Assembly: GCF_027257975.1 (NCBI RefSeq)
Contig: NZ_JANZKX010000004.1
Coordinates: 372,001-436,000 of the forward strand
From: Pelomonas sp. BJYL3
GTDB lineage: Bacteria; Pseudomonadota; Gammaproteobacteria; Burkholderiales; Burkholderiaceae_C
Direction: 5' to 3'
DNA length: 64,000 nt
Shown here: piece by piece, positions 9,543 to 19,592 of the stretch
Position numbering within the stretch: position 1 is the stretch's first letter
How the letters are laid out: every line of letters starts with the position of its first letter
Made by a program: the position numbers and the translations under genes
Notes under the pieces: model-generated
Told to the model about the DNA's origin: nothing
Databases searched by the model: none
The model's input: only the letters and a program-made list of their open reading frames with translations

Positions 9543-9567
9543 AAGGGGCGCTCGCAGCGCCCCTTTT
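9543..9567 (+). terminator. Rho-independent terminator
   Basis: A 10-base stem (AAGGGGCGCT / AGCGCCCCTT) with a 3-base loop, running into TTTT and a T-rich stretch on the + strand. It sits 22 bases after the SGNH hydrolase stop. It may also work for the convergent lplT gene, although the T tract on that strand is interrupted. Confidence 0.85.
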
Positions 9568-9592
9568 CCTTTTGCTGGTCCGCCGACCGGAC

Positions 9593-10870
9593 TCAGTGCT
9601 TGTCGCTGCGCGCGATGGCCAGCAGGCGCTGCACTTCCTCGGCGTGCTGGACGCAGTTGCTGCGGTGCCAGCGCTGGATCAGCCACATGGTGCCGGCCAC
9701 GACCAGGCCGAAGATGGTGATGGCGCCGAAGGCCGACATGCCGACGCGGGTCATGCCCGTGTACAGCGCGCCCAGGCCCAGGATGCAGGCCTGCTCGTTG
9801 AAGTTCTGCACCGCGATGGAGCGGCCGGCGCCCATGAGGTTGTGGCCCCGGTGCTGCAGCAGCGCGTTCATGGGGACGACGAGGTAACCACCGATGCCGC
9901 CGAGCAGGATCAGGAAAGGCGCAGCGATCCACACGTTGTGGATGAAGTTCATGAGGATGACCAGCAAGCCCATGACGATGCCCAGAGGCACCACGGCCGT
10001 TGCCTTGTCCAGGCGCATGACCATGGACGCCACCACAGCACCCGCAGCGGTGCCGATGGCAACGACCCCGACCAGGCTGGAGGCCTGCGTCGTGCCATAG
10101 CCCAGCGCGGCAAGAGCCCAGGCCAGCACGATGTAGCGCAAATTGCCGGAGACGCCCCAGAACAGGGTCGTGGTGGCGAGGGAGATCTGGCCCAGCTTGT
10201 CTTGCCAGAGACGCGAATTGCAGTTGGCGAAATCGCGCACCAGGTAGAGCAGGTCCCGGCCCATGGGCTGCAGGGCGCTGTCGGTGCGCGGGATGCGCAG
10301 GTTGAAGGCCGCGGCCAGCAGATAAAGGCTCACCAGAGCGGCGATGGCCGCCTCGGCAGGGGTATCGATACCGGTATCGACCAGAGGCAAGTCCAGCGCC
10401 AGCAGCCGCGGCGCGATGTGCTGCCCGACCAGCTGGCCGCCCAGCAGCACGCCAAGGATGATCGAGGTAATGGTCAGGCCCTCGATCCAACCATTGGCCT
10501 TGACCAGTTGCGACGGCGGCAACAGCTCGGTCAGGATGCCGTACTTGGCCGGCGAGTAGGCCGCTGCACCGAGGCCAACGACCGCATAGGCCAGCAGCGG
10601 GTGCAGTCCCGTCAGCATGAGCAGGCAGCCCACGACCTTGATGCTGTTCGAGACGAACATCACCCGGCCCTTGGGCACCGCATCGGCGAAGGCCCCGACA
10701 AAGGGGGCCAGCACCACGTAGAACAGCGCAAACATGGGCACAAGGGCCGCGCGCTGCCATTCCGGAGACCCGCCACTGCGCAGCAACTCCACGGCAGCGA
10801 CAAACAGCGCGTTATCAGCCAGCGAGCTGAAGAACTGCGCCGCCATGATGGTGTAGAAGCCTTTTTTCAT
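9593..10870 (-). CDS. lplT: lysophospholipid transporter LplT
   Basis: A 425-residue major facilitator protein with about 12 membrane helices that flips lysophospholipids from the outer to the inner leaflet for re-acylation. The N-terminal MKKGFYTIMAAQFFSSLADN is characteristic of LplT and fixes the start at 10868-10870; a longer frame exists but its extra 24 residues do not belong to the family. The usual partner gene aas (acyltransferase) is not adjacent here. The gene is convergent with the SGNH hydrolase and divergent from alr. Confidence 0.88.
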   Translation of the reverse strand: MKKGFYTIMAAQFFSSLADNALFVAAVELLRSGGSPEWQRAALVPMFALFYVVLAPFVGAFADAVPKGRVMFVSNSIKVVGCLLMLTGLHPLLAYAVVGLGAAAYSPAKYGILTELLPPSQLVKANGWIEGLTITSIILGVLLGGQLVGQHIAPRLLALDLPLVDTGIDTPAEAAIAALVSLYLLAAAFNLRIPRTDSALQPMGRDLLYLVRDFANCNSRLWQDKLGQISLATTTLFWGVSGNLRYIVLAWALAALGYGTTQASSLVGVVAIGTAAGAVVASMVMRLDKATAVVPLGIVMGLLVILMNFIHNVWIAAPFLILLGGIGGYLVVPMNALLQHRGHNLMGAGRSIAVQNFNEQACILGLGALYTGMTRVGMSAFGAITIFGLVVAGTMWLIQRWHRSNCVQHAEEVQRLLAIARSDKH

Positions 10871-11206
10871 GGACCCGAGCTTGTGAATGCCTGTCTTATC
10901 GAAGCAAAGGAAAGAGAAGCCGTGCCCCCGTAAACGCCTCACAAAACTTCACAAGCGGGCCATGCTGCGGCGGGTTTATAGCACGCACACCTGTGCATGC
11001 CATGACGTCAGGGGCCGGCGTCCGGGCAGGCCACTGCAATCCTTCGCAGCCGGGGCGCACGGCCGACAGGCGGCAAGCCCGGCCGGCAGCAGACCCGTAC
11101 AGGGCGCCGCCCGTGACCCAATCCAGGGCAGGCCAGCGCCCCGCCTCGTGCGGGCAAGTCCTTGCCCTAGGGCAAACCCTCGGGCTTTGCTGCCACAATG
11201 GCAGCC
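10871..11206. other. divergent intergenic region
   Basis: About 335 bases between the divergent lplT and alr genes. I find no additional gene. The stretch is likely to hold both promoters and the leader of alr, but no box stands out. Confidence 0.5.
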
Positions 11207-12325
11207 ATGCCGCGTCCCATCCAAGCCCTGATCCACCCCGCCCATCTGGCCCACAACCTGGCCCGCGCCCGCGCCTGCGCCCCGGATGCCCAAGTCTGGG
11301 CGGTGGTCAAGGCCAATGCCTACGGGCATGGCGTGGCCAACGTCTTCGAGGCCTTCCGTGCCGCTGATGGCTTCGCGCTGCTGGACCTGGACGAGGCCCA
11401 GCTGCTGCGCGAGCTGGGCTGGCGCGGCCCCATCCTGCTGCTGGAAGGCTGCTTCGAGGCGCGCGACCTCGAACTGTGCTCGCGCCTGAAGCTCTGGCAT
11501 GCCGTGCACTGCGAGCAGCAGATCGACTGGCTGGCCATGCACAAGACGCACGAGCCCCACCGCGTCTTCCTCAAGATGAACAGCGGCATGAACCGCCTGG
11601 GTTTCACCCCCCAGGCCTTCCGCGCCGCCTGGACCCGGCTCAACGCCCTGCCCCAGGTCGACGAGATCTCCCTGATGACGCACTTCTCCGACGCCGACGC
11701 CCGGCGCTTCGGCGAGGACGGCATCGCCCACCAGATGGCCGCCTGGACCGAAGCCACCCATGACCTGCCAGGTGAGCGCTCGCTTTCAAACAGCGCCGCC
11801 ACCTTGCGCTACAACCAGCGTCCGGAAGTCCGGGCCGACTGGGTGCGCGCCGGCATCATGAGCTATGGCGGCGTGCCGGACTACCCCGAGCACGACATGG
11901 CGCACTGGGACCTCAAGCCCGGCATGAGCCTGCGCGCCAAGGTCATCGCCGTGCAGCAGCTGCAGCCGGGTGACTCCGTGGGCTACGGCAGCACCTTCGT
12001 GGCGGAGCGCCCCATGCGCATCGGCACCGTGGCCTGCGGCTATGCCGACGGCTACCCCCGCCATGCCGGCAGCGGCACGCCGGTGCTGGTGGACGGCCAG
12101 CGCAGCCAGACCGTGGGCCGCGTCTCCATGGACATGCTGGCCGTGGACCTCAGCGAGCTGCCCCAGGCCGGCTTCGGTTCCGAGGTGACCCTGTGGGGCC
12201 AGAGCAGCAAGGGCGCCGTGCTCTCCATCGACGAAGTCGCCCGTGCCGCCGGCACCATCGGCTACGAGCTGATGTGCGCGGTCACCCGGCGCGTGCCGGT
12301 GCAGGTGGAATCGCTGCAGGCCTGA
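11207..12325 (+). CDS. alr: alanine racemase
   Basis: A 372-residue PLP enzyme interconverting L- and D-alanine for peptidoglycan. The PLP lysine is in [11 protein letters not shown] near the N-terminus, and the catalytic tyrosine of the second domain is in the VGYGSTF region; [11 protein letters not shown] is the usual metal/substrate-proximal block. I prefer the second ATG (11207), giving the family's MPRPI start; an in-frame ATG at 11198 would add three residues. The protein is full length. Catabolic DadX and biosynthetic Alr cannot be separated from sequence alone, and no dadA lies beside it. Confidence 0.9.
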   Translation: MPRPIQALIHPAHLAHNLARARACAPDAQVWAVVKANAYGHGVANVFEAFRAADGFALLDLDEAQLLRELGWRGPILLLEGCFEARDLELCSRLKLWHAVHCEQQIDWLAMHKTHEPHRVFLKMNSGMNRLGFTPQAFRAAWTRLNALPQVDEISLMTHFSDADARRFGEDGIAHQMAAWTEATHDLPGERSLSNSAATLRYNQRPEVRADWVRAGIMSYGGVPDYPEHDMAHWDLKPGMSLRAKVIAVQQLQPGDSVGYGSTFVAERPMRIGTVACGYADGYPRHAGSGTPVLVDGQRSQTVGRVSMDMLAVDLSELPQAGFGSEVTLWGQSSKGAVLSIDEVARAAGTIGYELMCAVTRRVPVQVESLQA

Positions 12326-12639
12326 GCACCCGGTCCGATCGCCCTTTGGCAGGATGCTGACTGTTGCCTGACGGCGACGATTGCCCGGCTGCAGCTTGTA
12401 AAAGAAGGTGAAGTGGCCCGGCTCTTGCAAGAGTCTGGACGCGCGCAAGTCCTTGTTTCTTCCGAATTCCGGGCATTTCTCACGGTGTGGCGCCGCTGCG
12501 CGCCTAGGCCTTACCCCAAGGCCGACGGCGCCAGAAAGGCTTGCAATGCACGGGCTCGCCACAAAGGCCGCGCCCGCTACCGTTGAGCGCTAACCGGGGC
12601 GGGCCAACGTGGCTCAACCAACACGAGGGATTCCCGCCC
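12326..12639. other. leader/intergenic region upstream of TonB receptor
   Basis: About 310 bases between alr and the TonB-dependent receptor gene. No riboswitch or Fur-box-like palindrome is evident. The start-proximal GAGGGA (12625-12630) is the receptor's ribosome-binding site. A reading frame continues upstream of the true start but lacks coding character. Confidence 0.5.
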
Positions 12640-15600
12640 ATGAAGCTTTCCATGCTCCGCCAGTCGTCGCTGGCCGCCGCCATCAGCCTGATGCTGGCCA
12701 GTTCCGCCGTCTACGCGCAATCCAACACCGTCGGCACCATCTACGGCCAGGCCGCCAACGCCAAGGGCAGCACCCTGGTGGTGGAGAACGCCGCCACCGG
12801 TGCCAAGCGCACCATCACCCTGGATGAAAGCGGCCGCTTCAACGTGACCGCCCTGCCCGCCGGCACCTACAAGGTCACCCTGATGAAGGACGGCGCCGTG
12901 GTCTCGACCCGCGACGGCGTGGAAGTCCGCATCGGCCAGGGTTCCGAGCTGCTGTTCGGCTCGACCCAGACCCTCAGCACCGTCGAGGTGACGGGCAAGG
13001 TCGCCCGCCTGGACATGGCCAACTCCAACAATGGCGCCACCTTCAGCGCCGCGCAGCTGGACCGCCTGCCCGTGGCCAAGTCCATCGACGGCATCATCCA
13101 GCTGGCCCCCAACACCACCAAGGCCGACAGCCGCTATGCCGGCGGCGCCAGCTTCGGCGGCGGTGCGGCCTCCGAGAACGCGTACTACATCAACGGCTTC
13201 CCGGTCACCAACCCGCTGACCCAGCTGGGCTCCTCCGAGCTGCCCTTCGGCGCCATCGCCAACGCGCAGATCCTGACCGGCGGCTTCGGCGCCGAGTTCG
13301 GCCGTTCCACCGGCGGCGTGGTCAACATCACCACCAAGAGCGGCGGCAACACCTGGGAAGGTGGCGTGAGCATGAGCTTCACGCCCAACAGCCTGCGTGG
13401 CACGCGCAAGGACATCTTCTATCCCAACACGGGGAAGAATCCCGGCACGGACGGCAAGATCCACACCTCGCGTCGCCACGACACCGAGAGCGAGACCTCC
13501 ATCGGCGCCTACATCGGCGGCCCGCTGATCAAGGACAAGCTGTTCATGTTTGCAGCGGTGGAGCGCCTGACGCACAACGAACGCTTTGTGACGTTGGCCT
13601 TCAACCCGGAGTCGCCTTCGTCGGCCTCCGGCGGTACCGAGGCGCACAACGTCAACAACCGCTACATGACCAAATTCGACTGGAATGTGACGGACGATCA
13701 TCACCTGGAGCTCACGCTGCTGGGCGACAGCTATCGCCGCGAAGAGCGCCTGAGCGCCTTTGACTACACCACCGACTCGCGCGGTGTAGCGGCCTCCGGT
13801 GTCTCAGTCTTCAACGATGTCGCCGGCAAGAACGACGGCGTCGGCGCCAAATCCCAGATCCTGAAGTACACGGGTAGCCTGACGCAAGACCTGACCCTGA
13901 CCGTGCTACATGGGCAGAGCAGCTCGCCGCATACCCAGTCCCTGGCCGACTATGACGTCAGCATGCCTGGCGTGATCGCCAGTGCCGAGAATCGCGCGCC
14001 TGGCGTGGTCTACAACACTGACGGCCAGCCCTTCGCGGGCGAGCGGCTGCTGGCCGCAGGTGCCAAGGACAAGGTCAAGTCCACCCGCCTGGACATCGAA
14101 TGGCAGCACGGCAAGCACACGGTGCGCGCCGGCATCGACAACAACACCCTGCGCTCCATCAACGCCGGTGAGAGCACCGCGGGTGGCATCACCTACACCT
14201 ACTTCAAGTCGGCCGCCTCGCCGGACGGCACGGTGCCGGTCACCAACCTGCGCAGCGTGGGCTCCATCATCCCGGCCGCCGGCGGCCAGCTGGGCACGCA
14301 GGGCTACTACGTGCGCGCCACGCAGTTCGACGACATCACCAACGCCGAGTCCACCCAGGCCGCGCAGTACATCGAGGACAAGTACCAGGTCACCAAGGAC
14401 CTGCTGGTGACCGCCGGCCTGCGCAACGAGACCTACGAGAACAAGAACGGCGACGGCCAGACCTTCCTGAAGAACAAGAACCTGAACCCGCGCCTGGCCT
14501 TCTCGCTGGATCCGCTGAGCGACAAGACCACGCACGTGTTCGGCAGCGTGGGCCGCTACGCCATCCAGATCCCGACGCACATCGCCGTGCGCGGTGCCAG
14601 CCGCTCCACCTACATCGACACCTACTCCACCTACTCCGGCGTCGATGCCAAGGGCGCGCCCATCAACCCGGTGCTGCTGGCCACCGGCTCGCCGGACAAC
14701 GAGTTCGGCCAGGCCAAGCTCTACCAGACCGTCGCGGCCCAGGACCTGAAGGCCGCCGCACAGGACGAGATCACCCTGGGCATCGAGCGCACGCTGACCG
14801 AGCGCCTGAACGTCGGGGCGAAGCTGACCTATCGCAAGATGATCTCGACCATCGACGATTACTGCGACCAGACGCCCTTCAACAAGTACGCCGAGGACCA
14901 CGGCATCGACGCCAGCCACTGGGGCGGCTTCACCTGCGCGTCCATCAACCCGGGCCGCAGCAACACCTTCCTGGTGAACTACTCGGGCGACGGCAAGACC
15001 TTCGTGCCGGTGACCCTCTCGGCCGCCGACATGGGCTTCGCCGACAACCCCGGCCAGCGCAAGGCGCCCAGCCGCAGCTACCTCGCCCTGGACTTCTTCG
15101 CCGAGCATCCCTTCCGTGACGGCTGGTACGGCAAGATCAACTACACCCTGTCCTACAACAAGGGCAATACCGAAGGCCAGACCCTGTCCGACGTGGGCCA
15201 GACCGATGTGTCCGCCACCCAGACCTGGGACCACTCCGGCATCATGGAGCACGCCTACGGCTACCTGCCCAACGACCGTCGCCACCAGATCAAGGCCTTC
15301 GGCTTCGTGGAGCTGAATGACCAGTGGCAGGTGGGCGGCAACGTGCTGCTGGCGGCCGGTCGTCCGACCAACTGCCTGGGCGCCTATGCCGGCAGCAACC
15401 CGACGGGTGACCAGGGCTACGGCTCGTCCTACCACTACTGCGACGGCAAGCCCTCGCCGCGCGGCACCTTCGGCCGCCTGTCCTGGGACACCCGCTTCGA
15501 CATGAACGTGGTCTACCGCCCGGCGACCGTCAAGGGCCTGACCCTGCGCATGGACGTGTTCAACCTCCTGAACCGCCAGGTCGCCCAGAACGTGGACGAG

Positions 15601-15702
15601 ACCTACCTGGATGGCGATGCCGTGTCGCCCACCTTTGGCCGCACGCTGAGCTACACCGCCCCCCGTTCGGTGAAGTTCACGCTGTCCTACGACTTCAAGT
15701 AA
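12640..15702 (+). CDS. TonB-dependent outer-membrane receptor, Oar-like
   Basis: A 1020-residue outer-membrane transporter. A 26-residue signal peptide ends SAVYAQ. Residues about 27-105 form a carboxypeptidase-regulatory-like domain (VENAATGAKRTITLDESGRF, LPAGTYKVTL), followed by a plug domain (about 110-225, ending GGVVNITTKSGG) and a long beta-barrel that ends in an aromatic residue pattern (FTLSYDFK), as expected for Bam recognition. This layout matches the Oar/large-peptide or carbohydrate TonB receptors rather than siderophore receptors. The ATG at 12640 has GAGGGA 9 bases upstream and begins the signal peptide. There is no adjacent TonB, sigma or uptake gene to show the ligand. Confidence 0.88.
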   Translation: MKLSMLRQSSLAAAISLMLASSAVYAQSNTVGTIYGQAANAKGSTLVVENAATGAKRTITLDESGRFNVTALPAGTYKVTLMKDGAVVSTRDGVEVRIGQGSELLFGSTQTLSTVEVTGKVARLDMANSNNGATFSAAQLDRLPVAKSIDGIIQLAPNTTKADSRYAGGASFGGGAASENAYYINGFPVTNPLTQLGSSELPFGAIANAQILTGGFGAEFGRSTGGVVNITTKSGGNTWEGGVSMSFTPNSLRGTRKDIFYPNTGKNPGTDGKIHTSRRHDTESETSIGAYIGGPLIKDKLFMFAAVERLTHNERFVTLAFNPESPSSASGGTEAHNVNNRYMTKFDWNVTDDHHLELTLLGDSYRREERLSAFDYTTDSRGVAASGVSVFNDVAGKNDGVGAKSQILKYTGSLTQDLTLTVLHGQSSSPHTQSLADYDVSMPGVIASAENRAPGVVYNTDGQPFAGERLLAAGAKDKVKSTRLDIEWQHGKHTVRAGIDNNTLRSINAGESTAGGITYTYFKSAASPDGTVPVTNLRSVGSIIPAAGGQLGTQGYYVRATQFDDITNAESTQAAQYIEDKYQVTKDLLVTAGLRNETYENKNGDGQTFLKNKNLNPRLAFSLDPLSDKTTHVFGSVGRYAIQIPTHIAVRGASRSTYIDTYSTYSGVDAKGAPINPVLLATGSPDNEFGQAKLYQTVAAQDLKAAAQDEITLGIERTLTERLNVGAKLTYRKMISTIDDYCDQTPFNKYAEDHGIDASHWGGFTCASINPGRSNTFLVNYSGDGKTFVPVTLSAADMGFADNPGQRKAPSRSYLALDFFAEHPFRDGWYGKINYTLSYNKGNTEGQTLSDVGQTDVSATQTWDHSGIMEHAYGYLPNDRRHQIKAFGFVELNDQWQVGGNVLLAAGRPTNCLGAYAGSNPTGDQGYGSSYHYCDGKPSPRGTFGRLSWDTRFDMNVVYRPATVKGLTLRMDVFNLLNRQVAQNVDETYLDGDAVSPTFGRTLSYTAPRSVKFTLSYDFK

Positions 15703-15734
15703 GTCCGGCGCGGGGCCTGCGCCCCGCCCCATGC

Positions 15735-15770
15735 GACCCCGCGCAGCCCCGCTGCCCGGGGTCTTTTTTT
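15735..15770 (+). terminator. Rho-independent terminator after TonB receptor
   Basis: GACCCC (15735-15740) pairs with GGGGTC (15758-15763), with an inner GCAG/CTGC pairing, and is followed directly by a run of seven Ts. It lies 32 bases after the receptor stop. Confidence 0.88.
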
Positions 15771-15910
15771 GCCCCGGTCCTGGCCCCTGTCGGCTGCCCC
15801 TGCAGTCCAGGGCCGGCGGGCTGCAGACCATCCAAGAACGCTTGGCCTGGCTCGCGGAGGGTTTAGGCTAGCGCCTGAGAACACCGGGTTCTCGATCACA
15901 AGGAGCACAC

Positions 15911-16297
15911 ATGAGCAGCATGAGCAGTGAGCTGGAACGCCTGGCGGAGCTGCATCGCCAGGGTCATTTGAGCGACGAGGAATTCGCCCGCGCCAAGGCC
16001 CGCATCCTGCAGGGCGAGGACGCCACCTCACACGGTGGCGCGCCCGGTAGCGCCTATGGCGGCGCACAAGGCGGAGCGCCTGGCACCGGCGCCCCCCCCT
16101 TTGCCGCCCCGGCCTCCGGCCAGGTCCTGCGGCGCAGCCTCAACGACCGCTGGCTGGGCGGCGTCTGCGGGGGCCTGGGCCGCATGACGAATGTGGAGTC
16201 CTGGATCTGGCGCCTGCTCTTCGTGCTGACCAGCCTGTGCGTCGGCGGCGGCCTGGTGGTCTACCTGCTGCTGTGGATCTTCGTGCCGGAGGAATGA
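15911..16297 (+). CDS. PspC domain protein with SHOCT-like N-terminus
   Basis: A 128-residue membrane protein. Residues 5-38 (LERLAELHRQGHLSDEEFARAKARIL, quoted in part) form a short SHOCT-type oligomerisation helix pair; after a Gly/Ala/Pro-rich linker the PspC domain follows (RWLGGVCGGLG, then two hydrophobic stretches ending VYLLLWIFVPEE). PspC proteins take part in envelope stress sensing, but no other psp gene is beside it. The ATG is preceded by AAGGAG (15900-15905). Confidence 0.82.
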   Translation: MSSMSSELERLAELHRQGHLSDEEFARAKARILQGEDATSHGGAPGSAYGGAQGGAPGTGAPPFAAPASGQVLRRSLNDRWLGGVCGGLGRMTNVESWIWRLLFVLTSLCVGGGLVVYLLLWIFVPEE

Positions 16298-16343
16298 GGC
16301 GCCAGGAGCGCGGGCGAGGCCAGGCGGCCTCCCCTGCGCTCCC

Positions 16344-17255
16344 TCACTGCGGCCGCGTGGCCACGTAGATGCTGCCCAGGCACAGGCCCATGCCGGCCAG
16401 GGACAGGGCCGTGGGCACCCAGCCCTCCAGCAGGGCGGAGATGGCCAGGGCGATCACCGGGATGACCACGCCCGTCAGCGCCGCCCGCGCGGCCCCCTGC
16501 CGCTGCGCCAGCTTGAAATACATCACGAAGGCCGCCACCGAGCCGGCCACGGCCAGGTACAGCAGGCTCAGCAGGTAGCTGGGCTGCCAGCTGAAATGCC
16601 AGCCGCTGCCATTGATCAGGGAAAGACTGGCCAGGAAGGCTGCGCCATAGCCCATGCTCCACGCCAGCACCGGCACCAGGGCGAGGCCGCGCCGCGTGAG
16701 GGTGAGCGTCAGCACATTGCCCACGCAGGCGCACAGTACGGCCAGCAGGCCCAGGCCCAGGCCCAGGGCGGCGGTGGGCCGGGCGCCCGTCGCCGCGATC
16801 TCGGGCCAGAAGATCATCACCACGCCGGCCACGCCGCCGCTGGCCGCCAGCAGGAAGCGGCGGCTGACGGTCTGCGCGAAGAAGAGGCGCCCGGAGAAGG
16901 CATTGCCGAAGACCATCAGGCAGAAGAGCACGGCCACCAGGCCACTGGGAATGTGGCGCTCGGCCTCGTAGACGGATACATAGTTGCCGCTGTACTGCAC
17001 GATGCCCGTGGCCAGCATCAGGCCGTGAGCCCCCAGGGGCAGGCGCAGGCTCTCGCCACGCCAGCGGGCCAGGCCGGCCAGCATCAGCGCGGCCAGCGCG
17101 AAGCGCCAGGCCACGGAGTTGAGCACCGGCACGCCACTGTCCAGCTGGTAGAGGATCACATGCCAGGTGCTGGCCCAGATCAGCGTGGGGCCCCAGAAGA
17201 GCCAGCGGGAGGACAGGCCCGGGGAGGCCGGGGCCAGGGCGGCGGTGGTGCTCAT
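16344..17255 (-). CDS. EamA/DMT family transporter
   Basis: A 303-residue inner-membrane protein with about ten helices in two EamA repeats. It differs from the exporter at 7446-8306 and is not a duplicate. Substrate is unknown. A terminator for the upstream LysE-family gene lies just in front of it, so it is probably expressed from its own promoter within that short gap. Confidence 0.82.
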   Translation of the reverse strand: MSTTAALAPASPGLSSRWLFWGPTLIWASTWHVILYQLDSGVPVLNSVAWRFALAALMLAGLARWRGESLRLPLGAHGLMLATGIVQYSGNYVSVYEAERHIPSGLVAVLFCLMVFGNAFSGRLFFAQTVSRRFLLAASGGVAGVVMIFWPEIAATGARPTAALGLGLGLLAVLCACVGNVLTLTLTRRGLALVPVLAWSMGYGAAFLASLSLINGSGWHFSWQPSYLLSLLYLAVAGSVAAFVMYFKLAQRQGAARAALTGVVIPVIALAISALLEGWVPTALSLAGMGLCLGSIYVATRPQ

Positions 17256-17267
17256 CGAGGTTCCAGG

Positions 17268-17297
17268 AAAAAAAAGAACGCGCCGGGCATGGCGCGT
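17268..17297 (-). terminator. Rho-independent terminator for LysE-family gene
   Basis: Read on the minus strand, a 7-base stem ACGCGCC/GGCGCGT with a 6-base loop is followed by a T-rich run (A tract at 17268-17275 on the + strand). It is 60 bases past the LysE-family stop and just upstream of the EamA gene start. Confidence 0.75.
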
Positions 17298-17357
17298 CTT
17301 CCGGATTTCACGCCGGGTGCGCCCGCAGGGGCGACCCGCTTCTTGCGTCGCCCGGGC

Positions 17358-17993
17358 TCAGGCGGCGCGCTTGAAGGTGGCCAGCAGGGTGCCGGCCGCA
17401 ATGAAGAGGCTGCCGAAGACACGGTTCAGCGTCTTGATGTGCTCGGCGCTGCGCAGGGCGGACAGCACCTTGGCCGCCAGGGCCGTGTAGCCCGCCATCA
17501 CCACCAGGTCGGTGAAGCACAGGGTGGCACCGATCACGGTGTACTGGGAGCTCAGGCTCTGGTGCATGTCCAGGAACTGCGGCACCACGGCCAGCAGGAA
17601 GACCGTGCCCTTGGGGTTGACCGCATTGATGGCCCATCCGCGCAGCACCAGCTGGCGCAGGCTCACGGCGCGGGCCTCGGAGGGCTCGGTGGCCGCCACC
17701 AGGGGCTTGGCCGGCGCGCGCCACTGCTGGACACCCAGGTAGACCAGGTAGGCCACGCCCAGCCACTTGACGAGGGCAAAGCCGAAGGACGAGGCCGCGA
17801 TCAGCGCGCCCAGGCCTGCGCCCACCAGCACGATCTGGGTCAGGATGCCCAGCACCAGGCCGAAAGTGGTGAAGTAGCCGCGGCGGAAGCCATGATTGAG
17901 GCCGGAGCTCATGGCGGCGATGGCGCCGGCGCCCGGCGAAAGGCTGATGGCCCAGGAAGCGGCGAAGAAGGCCAGCCAGGTCGAGAATTCCAT
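17358..17993 (-). CDS. LysE/RhtB family amino acid exporter
   Basis: A 211-residue inner-membrane exporter with about six helices and the N-terminal SLSPGAGAIAAMSSGL motif typical of LysE/RhtB proteins (homoserine, threonine, lysine or related export). The start at 17991-17993 gives the family's usual length; a longer frame upstream runs into radA antisense sequence and is not coding. It is divergent from radA. Confidence 0.85.
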   Translation of the reverse strand: MEFSTWLAFFAASWAISLSPGAGAIAAMSSGLNHGFRRGYFTTFGLVLGILTQIVLVGAGLGALIAASSFGFALVKWLGVAYLVYLGVQQWRAPAKPLVAATEPSEARAVSLRQLVLRGWAINAVNPKGTVFLLAVVPQFLDMHQSLSSQYTVIGATLCFTDLVVMAGYTALAAKVLSALRSAEHIKTLNRVFGSLFIAAGTLLATFKRAA

Positions 17994-18157
17994 GTCAAAA
18001 GCTCCGGCTTGAGCCGCGCCCTTGAAACAGCGGTGGGCAGCGGCGAACCGTGGTTGTAGCACTTTGTCCGGGTTTTTGCTGAGGGCGAGGGACGCACGGC
18101 GGCAAGAAGCCCGCAAAGCGCCGGGAAGCGGGCCCCAGCCACGCCACAATCCCGGCC

Positions 18158-19519
18158 ATGGCCAAGGAAAAAACCGTCTACAGCTGCAGCGAATGCGGCG
18201 GCAGCAGCCCCAAGTGGCTGGGCAAGTGCCCGCACTGCGGCGCCTGGAACACCCTGATCGAGACCGTCGCGGAGCCCACGGGCGGCAAGAACCGCTTCCA
18301 GGCCCTGGCGCGCAGCCAGCCTGTGGCCACGCTGTCCGAGATCGAGGCCAGCGACTACGAACGCACCCCCACCGGCCAGGAGGAACTGGACCGGGTGCTG
18401 GGCGGCGGCATCGTGGCCGGCGGCGTGGTGCTGATCGGCGGGGACCCCGGCATCGGCAAGTCCACCCTGCTGCTGCAGGCGGTGGATGCCCTGAGCCAGC
18501 AATGCAAGGTGCTCTACGTGACCGGCGAGGAATCCGGCGCCCAGGTCGCGATGCGGGCAAGGCGCCTGGGCCTCTCGGGCGCCCAGGTGCGGGTGCTGGC
18601 CGAGATCAACCTGGAGAAGATCCTGGCCACCCTCGAGACCGAGGCGCCGGCCTTCTGCGTGATCGACTCCATCCAGACGCTCTACTCCGACCAGCTCTCC
18701 TCCGCCCCCGGCTCGGTGGCCCAGGTGCGCGAGTGCGCCGCGCAGCTGACCCGCACCGCCAAGGCCGGAGGCTGTGCCATGGTGCTGGTGGGCCACGTCA
18801 CCAAGGAAGGCGCGCTGGCCGGCCCGCGGGTGCTGGAGCACATCGTGGACACGGTGCTCTATTTCGAGGGCGACACCCACAGCAGCTTCCGCCTGGTGCG
18901 GGCCATCAAGAACCGCTTCGGCGCGGTCAACGAGATCGGCGTCTTCGCGATGACCGACAAGGGCCTCAAGGGCGTGGCCAATCCCAGCGCCATCTTCCTC
19001 TCCACCCATGGCGAGCCGGTGCCGGGCTCCTGCGTGCTGGTCACGCTGGAGGGCACGCGGCCGCTGCTGGTGGAGCTGCAGGCCCTGGTCGACAGCGGCG
19101 GCCCCAGCCCGCGCCGGCTCTCGGTGGGCCTGGACCGCGACCGCCTGGCCATGCTGCTGGCCGTGCTGCACCGGCATGCCGGCGTCTCCACGGGCGACCA
19201 GGACGTCTTCGTGAACGCGGTGGGCGGCGTGCGCATCAGCGAACCCGCGGCTGACCTGGCCGTGCTGCTGGCCATCCAGAGCAGCCTGCGCGGCCGGGCG
19301 CTGCCGCGCGGCTTCATCGCCTTTGGCGAGGTGGGGCTGGCCGGCGAGGTGCGTCCGGCGCCGCGCGGGCAGGAGCGTCTCAAGGAGGCGGCCAAGCTGG
19401 GCTTCAGCGTCGCCGTGGTACCCAAGGCCAATGCGCCCAAGAAGGACATCGAGGGCCTGACGGTGCACGCGGTGGACCGCATCGAGGACGCCATCGCCGT
19501 GCTGCGCGGCCTGGATTGA
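18158..19519 (+). CDS. radA: DNA repair protein RadA
   Basis: A 453-residue RecA-like ATPase that helps process recombination intermediates (branch migration). A four-cysteine zinc finger opens the protein (C10, C13, C24, C27 in YSCSEC and GKCPHC). The RecA core has Walker A GDPGIGKST and the RadA-specific KNRFG motif; the C-terminal third is the Lon-protease-like domain (GFIAFGEVGLAGEVR). Full length. It is divergent from the LysE-family gene, with a PilZ-like gene downstream. Confidence 0.95.
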   Translation: MAKEKTVYSCSECGGSSPKWLGKCPHCGAWNTLIETVAEPTGGKNRFQALARSQPVATLSEIEASDYERTPTGQEELDRVLGGGIVAGGVVLIGGDPGIGKSTLLLQAVDALSQQCKVLYVTGEESGAQVAMRARRLGLSGAQVRVLAEINLEKILATLETEAPAFCVIDSIQTLYSDQLSSAPGSVAQVRECAAQLTRTAKAGGCAMVLVGHVTKEGALAGPRVLEHIVDTVLYFEGDTHSSFRLVRAIKNRFGAVNEIGVFAMTDKGLKGVANPSAIFLSTHGEPVPGSCVLVTLEGTRPLLVELQALVDSGGPSPRRLSVGLDRDRLAMLLAVLHRHAGVSTGDQDVFVNAVGGVRISEPAADLAVLLAIQSSLRGRALPRGFIAFGEVGLAGEVRPAPRGQERLKEAAKLGFSVAVVPKANAPKKDIEGLTVHAVDRIEDAIAVLRGLD

Positions 19520-19592
19520 AACCCGCTGGTCCTCCAGCCCAAGTCTGCTTACGATGCACCGCACGGCCAAGCCGGCCAGCAAGGAGCCCCTC